From assembly GCA_014239685.1 (NCBI GenBank), contig JAAZYK010000002.1, forward strand, positions 1-39,232: a stretch of DNA of 39,232 nucleotides, in the 5' to 3' direction. The position numbers and the translations under genes were made by a program. Below are positions 18,992 through 28,404 of this stretch, one piece after another; positions within the stretch are counted from its first letter, which is position 1, and each line of letters opens with the position of its first letter. Origin of the DNA: Dehalococcoidia bacterium (GTDB lineage: Bacteria > Chloroflexota > Dehalococcoidia > Lucifugimonadales > Lucifugimonadaceae). The notes beneath the pieces were generated by a model. It made no database searches and was not told where the DNA came from. It saw only the letters and a program-made list of their open reading frames with translations.

Positions 18992-19034
18992 ATTCTGGAC
19001 GGTCGAAGGAGTAGTTTCCAAAACTGTCCAGAAT
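18992..19034. repeat. Imperfect inverted repeat in the ParB-like/DUF5343 divergent intergenic region
   Basis: ATTCTGGAC (18992-19000) and GTCCAGAAT (19026-19034) are exact reverse complements. Extending inwards gives 11/12 (ATTCTGGACGGT / ACTGTCCAGAAT). Confidence 0.7.
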
Positions 19035-19126
19035 TAAAAAGGCGGCGTTCTGAATATGCATTGACTTTGGAATTAGGCTGGGATAGTTTGATATCGCTAC
19101 GATCAAACCCTTCCCGATTTCCCATC

Positions 19127-19852
19127 GTGATAAACGTGACATCTCCTTCCCCCACGATACCCCCATATGTCCCGTATCGGACATTCCGAAATTTCTTGGA
19201 ATTTCTAGGGGAAGGCATGCCTGCAAGGATAGATAGAAGCGTCTGGGGCCAGCGGGCGTCCGGAAGTACGGGTATCCAGCTAATGACGGCGCTTAGAGCT
19301 CTGGAGCTTGTGGATGACGATAGCCGGCCGACTGAGGACCTTGAACATCTGGCGGGCTTGGAGGGTGACGAGCGGCGCTCCACATTGGCTACGCTGTTGC
19401 GACGGCACTATCCGCCGGTGTTCGCTCTGGATTTGACGCGGGCGACCCGCGCACAGTTCAGGGAGGCGTTTCGAAATTTCGGCGCCAAGGAGGGCGTGCT
19501 AGCCAAATGTGAGGCGTTCTTTATCCAGGCTGCGCAGGACGCCGGCCTTGAGCTTTCGTCATACGTTCTGGCTGGACGGCATGTATCGAGAAGAGCTTCA
19601 AGCGCTTCCGTCAGATCTCGTCAGCAGTCGGTAGAACGTTCCTTGTCCCAACCAGCACCGGTAGCGGTAGCCGCTCCGGTGCAGGCCGCGGGCGTTTCTA
19701 TCGCCGAGATGGTCCTCAGAAAATACCCGGATTTTGATCCGAACTGGGATGTGATTACACAACAGAAGTGGTTCGACGGGATGACTAAACTTATGGAGTC
19801 CCTCGGCCAGGGCGGCGGCGATCAGGCATCCGGGGACTCTGGGGGCGGATAG
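19127..19852 (+). CDS. DUF5343-like protein of unknown function
   Basis: PYVPYRTFRNFLEFLGEGMPARIDRSVWGQRASGSTGIQLMTALRALELVDDDSRPTEDLEHLAG..., resembling the DUF5343 N-terminal pattern. Start uncertain: the ORF track's TTG 19061 overlaps a possible -35 element; in-frame GTG 19127 or 19136 is more plausible. Confidence 0.7.
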   Translation: MINVTSPSPTIPPYVPYRTFRNFLEFLGEGMPARIDRSVWGQRASGSTGIQLMTALRALELVDDDSRPTEDLEHLAGLEGDERRSTLATLLRRHYPPVFALDLTRATRAQFREAFRNFGAKEGVLAKCEAFFIQAAQDAGLELSSYVLAGRHVSRRASSASVRSRQQSVERSLSQPAPVAVAAPVQAAGVSIAEMVLRKYPDFDPNWDVITQQKWFDGMTKLMESLGQGGGDQASGDSGGG

Positions 19853-20445
19853 GTCACGTCCGTGAAATGTGACGTGTCTGAAACGTAGACGATCTCGAAG
19901 CCGGCCGGCTCTTGTCTCAGCAACGTTATCGACGCCGTCTCTATGTTCCAGTTGAGCAAACCGGTGAACTTGCCGTGCTCGATCCAATCGAGGATAGCGT
20001 TGATAGGCCCGCCGTGTATGACAAGAACGACGCGTTGCTGACTTTCGAAACGATCCAGAACCCGGGTTTGCAGTGCGTTGATTACTCGTCCTGCAAATTC
20101 TGTTGAAGATTCACCGTCATAATCTGAGAAGTCGGCGATAAATGGTTTTTGGAAGATCTTCGCTTTCACCACCGCAAGGTCACGACTGCGGAGGTCGCCG
20201 ATGCCGATTTCGTCAAACTCAGGAACGAAGTCTGGTTGGGTCTGAGAGGATGCGATGTAGGGTGCAGCCGTTTCATCGGCCCGATCAAGGCCGCTGGTGA
20301 TCACCACGTGCGGGTCGATCGATTTCAGCCTTAGTGCGAGTGCGCTGGCCTGAGCTTGACCGAGCTCACTCAGGTGAGCGGGGTCTGGATAAAGGCCGTT
20401 CGGACCGACCTCGGTATCGCCGTGCCTGACAAGGTATAAGTCCAT
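19822..20445 (-). CDS. Histidine phosphatase (phosphoglycerate mutase-like) family protein
   Basis: YLVRHGDTEVGPNGLYPDPAHLSELGQAQASALALRL and VLVIHGGPINAIL. Start set at MDLYLVRHG (20445). Tail-to-tail overlap with the DUF5343-like gene. Confidence 0.87.
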   Translation of the reverse strand: MDLYLVRHGDTEVGPNGLYPDPAHLSELGQAQASALALRLKSIDPHVVITSGLDRADETAAPYIASSQTQPDFVPEFDEIGIGDLRSRDLAVVKAKIFQKPFIADFSDYDGESSTEFAGRVINALQTRVLDRFESQQRVVLVIHGGPINAILDWIEHGKFTGLLNWNIETASITLLRQEPAGFEIVYVSDTSHFTDVTYPPPESPDA

Positions 20446-20538
20446 GACGACATAGTAGAGCTTCAAGATCGGGTCTACGCTTGGCCCAGAAGAGTGTTTC
20501 AGTGGCGTTGGAAACATCCATTCAGGAAAGATGAACCC

Positions 20539-21252
20539 ATGAAGGGTGTGTTCAAACTCACGACGGTTGCCGGTGTCGATATCGGCGTCCACTACACGTG
20601 GCTATTCGCGTTCGCCCTGATCACTTGGACGCTTGCGAGCAATTGGTTTCCGTCTGACTACCCTCACTGGCGTGCGTACACCTACTGGGTGACAGCGATT
20701 TTGGCGGCGTTGTTGCTGTTCGCCTCCCTTCTCGTTCATGAGATGGCGCACTCGCTGGTGGCGATCGCTCGGGGGCATGTTGTTCGGGGAATCACGCTCT
20801 TTATATTCGGAGGCGTGAGCGACATTGGAAGCAAGACTCGATCCGCAAGGGACGAGTTCCTGATCGCCTTCGTTGGCCCGACGAGCAGCCTTGCGCTCTC
20901 ATTGGTCGGATTCCTGGCATTGCGGGCGGGAGTCGGTGGAGGGGGCTCCCCGGTCGAGGGGATCCTCATCTATTTCACACTCGCCAATCTCCTCGTGGGG
21001 TTGTTCAATCTGCTTCCTGGATTCCCGTTGGACGGCGGACGGGTGTTGCGGTCGATCATCTGGGCTACCACCGGGAGCGTGTCACGCGCCACCTCGACCG
21101 CAGCTATGGTTGGCATCGGGTTTGGCTGGCTTCTGATTAGCGGAGGAGTGTTCATCGCCATTACCGACGATGTGGTATCCGGATTGTGGATGGGTTTCAT
21201 CGGCTGGTACCTGAAAGACTCTGCCGTCGCGGTGCGCCGAAGCGAACACTGA
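20539..21252 (+). CDS. M50-family (site-2 type) zinc metalloprotease
   Basis: LLVHEMAHSLVAIARGHVV (HExxH), NLLPGFPLDGGRVLRSIIW, multiple TM segments. Start at MKGVFKLTTVAGVDIGVHYTW. Confidence 0.9.
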   Translation: MKGVFKLTTVAGVDIGVHYTWLFAFALITWTLASNWFPSDYPHWRAYTYWVTAILAALLLFASLLVHEMAHSLVAIARGHVVRGITLFIFGGVSDIGSKTRSARDEFLIAFVGPTSSLALSLVGFLALRAGVGGGGSPVEGILIYFTLANLLVGLFNLLPGFPLDGGRVLRSIIWATTGSVSRATSTAAMVGIGFGWLLISGGVFIAITDDVVSGLWMGFIGWYLKDSAVAVRRSEH

Positions 21253-21412
21253 TTCGTGCGACGCCTTAGATGGTGTTTTGGTGAGAGCAGTCATGTCATC
21301 ACCCTCCCGACCCGTCGAACAGGGGATATCGATCGCAGAACTTGCGGACGACCAACAGACGGATTTGAAGGCCCTGTCGCCCGAAGTCAAACACCCGCGT
21401 AAGGGTTCTTGT

Positions 21413-24400
21413 CTAGAGCAGCGGTTGCATGCGCGGGCGCGGCGTTTCAAGCAGTTCTGATGTAGATTTTGGAGACGTGGCTTCTCCGCCTGTGGCGTCG
21501 GCCTCTCCGGTGATATTCAGAGCGCCGGGGGAGAGATCCACCACGTTTGGGGATTCGATTCCAGCCTCCTTTGCCGCACTCTGAAACATGGTCACTGTAT
21601 CGGGGTGACACGTCAGTGCTATCACCTGATGGCGTTTCGAGAGTTCAATTACGGCGGCGGCAGCGGCGCGTGCCCTGACAGGGTCAAAGTTGACGAGAAC
21701 GTCATCGAGCAACACCGGCATGGATTCTGTATTCCTGCAATACTCCTCGACAAGGGCGAACCGCAGCGCTAGGAACAACTGCTCGGCAGTGCCGCGGCTA
21801 AGTTGCTCCGGGCGCTTGCCTATCGAATCGTCCATCACCACCTCGAACCGATTCTCTCCAAGAACGGCGCGGACATTGGAATACCGGCCGAGGGTCATTC
21901 GACGGAAATGTTCAGAAGCTAAGCCGAGAAGAGCCGGTTGGCGGGACTCCTGGAACTCATCACGAGTCCGGTCCAAGAGTGTTCGGGCGACCGTAAGTAC
22001 GCTCCAATTTCGGCCTGCGATCCGAGTCTCTTCTGTGAGACGATCTATCGTGGCGTGAAGTTGGCTGATGCCCTCTTCGGCCTCTAGTTGTTGAAGTCGA
22101 AGTTTGAGTTCACCCGATCGCTGCAGTCCATCGACACGTTCGATATCAAGTTCGGTGAGTTGATCTTCCAGACCCGCCGCCTGTGCCTCAAGGGCATCCG
22201 GCGACATGAGGTCAAGCTCTTTTGCTATTTCCGGAGCGTCCGGCCCGATGAGCTCTGGCTGAGCGATGTTTAACTGTCGCAGTTCATTTAGGATCTGTTT
22301 CTTGTCGGAAAGCGCGGCCGCGGCGCTCCGGAACTCCTCAACGGTTTCGAATCCGGCCGCCCCGATCAACTCGTCCAGTGATGCCCCGGATGTTGTTGCC
22401 CGCGTTTCAAGTGCCTTGCGTTCGGTATTCCAAGATTGTGAAGCGTGTTCGATATTGCGTCGATGGGCGAGGGCGTCCCTGTGTTTGTTCCAGCGGCCCT
22501 CCAGGTCCCTGAGCGCATGCAGGCCATCCCCCGGCTCGAACCCGGGTAGACTCGCCGCATTCAAAATTTCGGCGAGTGCGCGATCTGTCTGGCCGTTTCG
22601 CTGTGTCATACCGGCAATACGGCGGCGGGTTTCGTCGAGTAGTCGAAGTTCTGCCTGTCGGGTCGATATATTGCCGACCGCAGTGAGCGCGCGTGGCATG
22701 TCCAGATTTGTGTGCAATGCGAGGCTTGAGAGCGTCTCGTTCCACTGATCTACGGCCTCTTTGTGGGCGTCGGCAGCAACGATCGAGGACTCTTCGGACA
22801 TCCTCACGCCGTTTGATGCCGTCACGACAACGTTGTCCAACTCCTTCAATTCGGCCACTCGACGTTCGTACTCCGCACGCCTCTCGACCGCCCGATCCAT
22901 CGCGCTCAACGCTTCGACGACGCCACGCATCGGTACCGGAGTTGTCATCCCTAATTCGTGTGCAAGGGATTCGATTTCGTGCGAGACCCGGTTCATACGT
23001 TGGCCGGGTGCATCGATTTTGACATCAGATACGTCGCCGTCCGATTGACGGGTTACGGATCGATATCCAAGCGTGATTGCGACGCCGACCGTGATCATCC
23101 CGGACAGTACGCCTGATAGCTCGCCCGCCACCAGGCCCCATCCCGCTGCGCCCAACCCAACCAGCCCGAGTGCTGATGCAACAGCCAAAGATCTTCCTGT
23201 ACTCGGCCGAACGTCCGTAGTGTGGCGTCCGGCACCCGTTGCAAATCGCTCAAGATCACCGAACTCGGCTAGTGCGGCCTGCAGTCGGTCAAGCTGATCG
23301 CGCCGGGTCGCTAACGCCTCCCCCGATTCAGAGGGAACGTCTGTGAGCGATCCAAGGCGATTCTCGCCGTGTGTCGCAGCCTGGGTCGCCTCATTCAACG
23401 CCGCTTTTGCCCTGTCAATGTCCGTGACGGCCGTCTCGTAAGAGCGTTTCGCCAGCGATTCGGTTTCGCCAGATTCCTGGAGTCGAACCGCGGCTCCCGA
23501 GGCGTCTTTGAACTCCCGTAGTCTCTGCTCGCTCCAATTGGGGCCAAGCTCATCCCTGGCGCGTTCGATGTCTCGTGCAGCCTCGCGTTCTTCGGCCGTT
23601 TTCCCGGGGATGTCGCGGGCCGCTTCAGCGTAATAGCCAATCTGTTGCACGACGCGTGCGATCTTGGCCTCGTGTTCTATAAATGCCTCCACTACAGGGA
23701 GAGCGGAGATCTCCGCTCGCTGCATCTCGTCCGAAACGTCACCCTCCGAGATTTGCTCGTGGAGGTGACCCTGCTCAGCCAGCAACTCCTCAAGGCGCTC
23801 GCTCCCGCGCTCCGGGAACCCGGGTCGTTCCGGAACCGCGTCCAGTCGGGTTTGCAGTTCGCCTGCGCGTATCCAGTGCGGCCGTAAGGTGATCACCCGG
23901 GCGTTGTGGTTGCGAAGTCTCCTGATGTCCTCGATCCGAGAGTCCAGGTCGGCCAGTTGTCCCGAGAGTTGGGCTAGCTCACCGGCCAGTTGTTCGTACC
24001 CGGCCAGTTCCGAACGTTTGTCCTCAAGGCGCGCGTTTGCCTCGCTGTATTTTTTCTCCAAGTCAAACAACTGGCCGGACCGGGTCTTTCGGAACACTCC
24101 GATCCGGTCGTCCAGCTCCTTCGTTACGAAGGGAAGGCTTACGTTTACGAGGCCCATTCCGGCGGAGTAGATGCGGTCCCGGATTTCGTCTCTGTTCAGA
24201 GATTCAAACGATTGGAGTTCGGTGAGGCCAACGCTGAATACGTTCTGGTATAGATCGGCGTCAATCCCGGCCAGTAAGCGGGTCAGGGATTCGCCGCCGC
24301 CGTCCATGTCACCGGCCACAGCGACCGGCCCGCCTTTTGAGCCTTCAGAGCGGTGTATCGAGTAGCTCGACCCGTTTGCCATTGACAGATGGAGTGAGCC

Positions 24401-24619
24401 GCTAGCTTCTCCGCCTAGGTGGGGTGCATAGTAATAGTCGTTCCAGGCGGACTGAGCACGCGTTGGGAATCCGAACAATATGACGCGAATGAAGGCGCGC
24501 AGAGCGGATTTACCAGCCTCGTTTGGTCCGAGTACCACAGTTAATCCGGGCGGGATCGGGGCGATGAGATCGCCGTTGAACGGGCCGAAATTGTCCAGAT
24601 TCAGGCGCGAGATATACAT
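21413..24619 (-). CDS. YhaN/SbcC-like AAA ATPase with coiled coil and central hydrophobic segment
   Basis: MYISRLNLDNFGPFNG, Walker A GPNEAGKSALRAFI, C-terminal signature/Walker B LSRGTAEQLFLALRFAL...MPVLLDDVLVNFDPVRARA. 1068 aa, abuts the YhaO-like gene. Confidence 0.88.
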   Translation of the reverse strand: MYISRLNLDNFGPFNGDLIAPIPPGLTVVLGPNEAGKSALRAFIRVILFGFPTRAQSAWNDYYYAPHLGGEASGSLHLSMANGSSYSIHRSEGSKGGPVAVAGDMDGGGESLTRLLAGIDADLYQNVFSVGLTELQSFESLNRDEIRDRIYSAGMGLVNVSLPFVTKELDDRIGVFRKTRSGQLFDLEKKYSEANARLEDKRSELAGYEQLAGELAQLSGQLADLDSRIEDIRRLRNHNARVITLRPHWIRAGELQTRLDAVPERPGFPERGSERLEELLAEQGHLHEQISEGDVSDEMQRAEISALPVVEAFIEHEAKIARVVQQIGYYAEAARDIPGKTAEEREAARDIERARDELGPNWSEQRLREFKDASGAAVRLQESGETESLAKRSYETAVTDIDRAKAALNEATQAATHGENRLGSLTDVPSESGEALATRRDQLDRLQAALAEFGDLERFATGAGRHTTDVRPSTGRSLAVASALGLVGLGAAGWGLVAGELSGVLSGMITVGVAITLGYRSVTRQSDGDVSDVKIDAPGQRMNRVSHEIESLAHELGMTTPVPMRGVVEALSAMDRAVERRAEYERRVAELKELDNVVVTASNGVRMSEESSIVAADAHKEAVDQWNETLSSLALHTNLDMPRALTAVGNISTRQAELRLLDETRRRIAGMTQRNGQTDRALAEILNAASLPGFEPGDGLHALRDLEGRWNKHRDALAHRRNIEHASQSWNTERKALETRATTSGASLDELIGAAGFETVEEFRSAAAALSDKKQILNELRQLNIAQPELIGPDAPEIAKELDLMSPDALEAQAAGLEDQLTELDIERVDGLQRSGELKLRLQQLEAEEGISQLHATIDRLTEETRIAGRNWSVLTVARTLLDRTRDEFQESRQPALLGLASEHFRRMTLGRYSNVRAVLGENRFEVVMDDSIGKRPEQLSRGTAEQLFLALRFALVEEYCRNTESMPVLLDDVLVNFDPVRARAAAAAVIELSKRHQVIALTCHPDTVTMFQSAAKEAGIESPNVVDLSPGALNITGEADATGGEATSPKSTSELLETPRPRMQPLL

Positions 24620-24620
24620 A

Positions 24621-25883
24621 TCAGGCGTCTCCCTCGAACAGGCTGGCCAGCTCCCAGCGCGCTTCGTCGATTATTCGACTGAGCTCCTCGTCGTCTGGCG
24701 CGTCCAGGACATCTGCAAACCTACGGCTGTTAAATACCGAAGCCAGAGCAGCACGCAGCTCCTCACGTTCGTCCCCCTCGTCTCTGGCAGTACCAGCGCG
24801 CCGCAAGATAGCTCCCAGGAAATCGTCTCGGCCGGCCAGCATGTCTATGTCGATTTCCGCCCGCGTCTCGTCCGAGATGCGTTCGATCCAGACGAATGGA
24901 CGCCCCCGTCCGAACGAACGTCGTAGCTCCTCAGCAATTTCGGACAAAGTTTCACCATGGCCGAGTTCTTTATGCAGAGGGCCGCGGCCGGTCATCAGAA
25001 CCCGGACGATGAGATCGCGTCCTCCGGCATCCGAACGTGCGATATCGAGCGCTTCCGAGACGGCGTCTACAAGCTCGCCCAGGTCGAAACGTCCTTCGAT
25101 AGCGACCTCGATCGTCTCCCAGCGAACTACATCGAGGGGCCGGAACGCTAGTTCGACTCTTCCGGTACCGTCCACATCAACGACAAGCGCGCCGCGTTCT
25201 CCCGGCTCGTTCGGGTGACGTCCCTGGGTATTGCCCGGGTAGGCGATAGTCGGTCTGTGTTCACGCAATGTCCGGCGCGTGTGGACATGTCCGAGCGCCC
25301 AGTAGTCGATGGGAATGCTCGCTAGATCGTCGACCGTGCACGGCGCGTAGTCGTCATGCGCCGGATCACCTCCAACGTTGCAGTGGAGTAGGCCGATGCT
25401 GAACACATCGTCGGGAGGCGGAGCGGCAAAAGTTATGGCGATGTTCTCCCGGACCTCCCGATGCGGGTAGCTCGCGCCTTGGATACGCGCGATTACTTGA
25501 TCGTTGGATCTGACATCCGCCCACTCCGGCTCGGCGCCGAAGGTGTGGACCAGCGCGGGCAAGCGGATCGATCCAGACCATCCTTCAAGGGGGTCGTGGT
25601 TGCCATGAACGACGAAGGTCGGGATTCCGTGATCCGAAAGGCGCGTCAACCCTTCCCGGAACCTGAGCTGGGCGCGGACGCCGCGATCTGCTCCGTCGTA
25701 CACATCCCCGGCGATGACGAGGAAGTCCGCATGTTCGTTAATGCACAGGTCGATCAGGTTTTGATACGCCTCGAAGGTAGCTTCGTGGAGCCGTTTCGCT
25801 ATGGCGTCATCCGTCTTCAGCAGCCCCTTAAATGGGCTGTCGATGTGGAGGTCAGCTGCGTGTACAAAGCGGAAGGGTTGCAT
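24621..25883 (-). CDS. YhaO/SbcD-like DNA repair metallophosphoesterase (exonuclease)
   Basis: FVHAADLHIDSPFKGL, VIAGDVYDGADRGVRAQLRF, VVHGNHDPLEGW, LLHCNVGG, ALGHVHTRR. Confidence 0.91.
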   Translation of the reverse strand: MQPFRFVHAADLHIDSPFKGLLKTDDAIAKRLHEATFEAYQNLIDLCINEHADFLVIAGDVYDGADRGVRAQLRFREGLTRLSDHGIPTFVVHGNHDPLEGWSGSIRLPALVHTFGAEPEWADVRSNDQVIARIQGASYPHREVRENIAITFAAPPPDDVFSIGLLHCNVGGDPAHDDYAPCTVDDLASIPIDYWALGHVHTRRTLREHRPTIAYPGNTQGRHPNEPGERGALVVDVDGTGRVELAFRPLDVVRWETIEVAIEGRFDLGELVDAVSEALDIARSDAGGRDLIVRVLMTGRGPLHKELGHGETLSEIAEELRRSFGRGRPFVWIERISDETRAEIDIDMLAGRDDFLGAILRRAGTARDEGDEREELRAALASVFNSRRFADVLDAPDDEELSRIIDEARWELASLFEGDA

Positions 25884-25998
25884 GAGCGCCAGTTACCCGT
25901 GGGAACCTAAGATTTAATCTGGCGATTGTAGCAACGGGCCGGGGGAGTTCAGGGGGCTCGTGTCATCGGAACTAAGATACTTGCTGAATTTTCACGCG

Positions 25999-26034
25999 AA
26001 AAAGGGGTCAGGCCCGAAGGCCCGACCCCTTTTC
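25999..26034 (-). terminator. Rho-independent terminator downstream of groEL
   Basis: AAAAGGGGTCAGGCCCGAAGGCCCGACCCCTTTT forms a long GC-rich hairpin; on the minus strand it is followed by a T-run. Confidence 0.85.
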
Positions 26035-26072
26035 TCTGAAGCGTGTAGCGCTCCCGGTTCGTGTTGGGAAGA

Positions 26073-27734
<1,662 letters not shown>

Positions 27735-27764
27735 CTAATAACCCGCCCTATGAAGGGCAAGGGC

Positions 27765-28064
27765 CTAGATGGTGGCGAGGATGTCGCTCTCTCGAACCAC
27801 CAGGTACTCGGTCCCGGCCTCGGTGTACTCGGTTCCCGCGTACTTGGAATAGATAACGTTGTCACCAACCTTGATAGTCAGGGCGATGGTCTTGCCATCT
27901 TCGCTAACTCGTCCGGGGCCGGTGGCAACTACTTTGCCGGTCTGGGGCTTCTCTTTTGCGGTGTCCGGAATGTAAATTCCACCCGCGGTTTGTGAGACCT
28001 CGTCGTCGCTCGGCTCGATCACGATACGATCAGCCAGCGGCTTGATTTTGACCTTTGCAGCCAC
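27765..28064 (-). CDS. groES: Co-chaperonin GroES (Hsp10)
   Basis: [48 protein letters not shown]...[13 protein letters not shown]. Confidence 0.99.
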   Translation of the reverse strand: MAAKVKIKPLADRIVIEPSDDEVSQTAGGIYIPDTAKEKPQTGKVVATGPGRVSEDGKTIALTIKVGDNVIYSKYAGTEYTEAGTEYLVVRESDILATI

Positions 28065-28205
28065 TCTTAGTTTCCTCCTGATTCCTTTGAGTCTTTCTGT
28101 TGGCGAAGACTTGGTCGCAGGACGTTCTGAGATAAACCTCGAAACATCCTGAAACGACCCGCGCGAATTCGCTTTTGATTAACCCGTCTGTGTTTCCCAC
28201 CGGAA

Positions 28206-28232
28206 TTGGCACTCAGGTGACCCAAGTGCTAA
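28206..28232 (-). promoter_or_regulatory. CIRCE element (HrcA operator) upstream of groESL
   Basis: TTGGCACTC-N9-AAGTGCTAA at 28206-28232 versus consensus TTAGCACTC-N9-GAGTGCTAA: 16 of 18 positions with exact 9-nt spacing. Confidence 0.92.
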
Positions 28233-28240
28233 GAGAGTGA

Positions 28241-28269
28241 ATTTTATGAGCGCAGCTACGAAGTGTCAA
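28241..28269 (-). promoter_or_regulatory. Sigma70-type promoter for groESL
   Basis: Minus strand reads TTGACA-N17-TAAAAT (28269 to 28241). The CIRCE begins at the predicted transcription start region. Confidence 0.85.
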
Positions 28270-28404
28270 CGAATAAGTTGTACTTAGGCTGAACACAGTC
28301 GAAAGAGCACTGGCACACGCCTTTACGGCGCGCGCAGGCAACACTGCCGATTATTTAGACTCACGGGGCTATTTTCGGTTCTCTAATAAGCTAAAAGGCA
28401 GCGC

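Noticed and set aside
17967-19852. ParB-like/DUF5343 region as an integrated plasmid or phage
   Set aside because: No integrase, ParA, replication gene, tRNA or attachment-site direct repeats were seen on either side.
21278-21460. 60-aa plus-strand ORF between the M50 protease and YhaN-like genes
   Set aside because: Partly antisense to the YhaN-like 3' end, no homology signal; insufficient support as a gene.
22266-22748. 160-aa plus-strand ORF within the YhaN-like gene
   Set aside because: Antisense to a well-supported 1068-aa CDS; Ser/Arg-rich composition.
27745-27758. Small hairpin GCCCTATGAAGGGC between groES and groEL
   Set aside because: Only a 5-bp stem with no T-run; too weak to call as a terminator or processing site.
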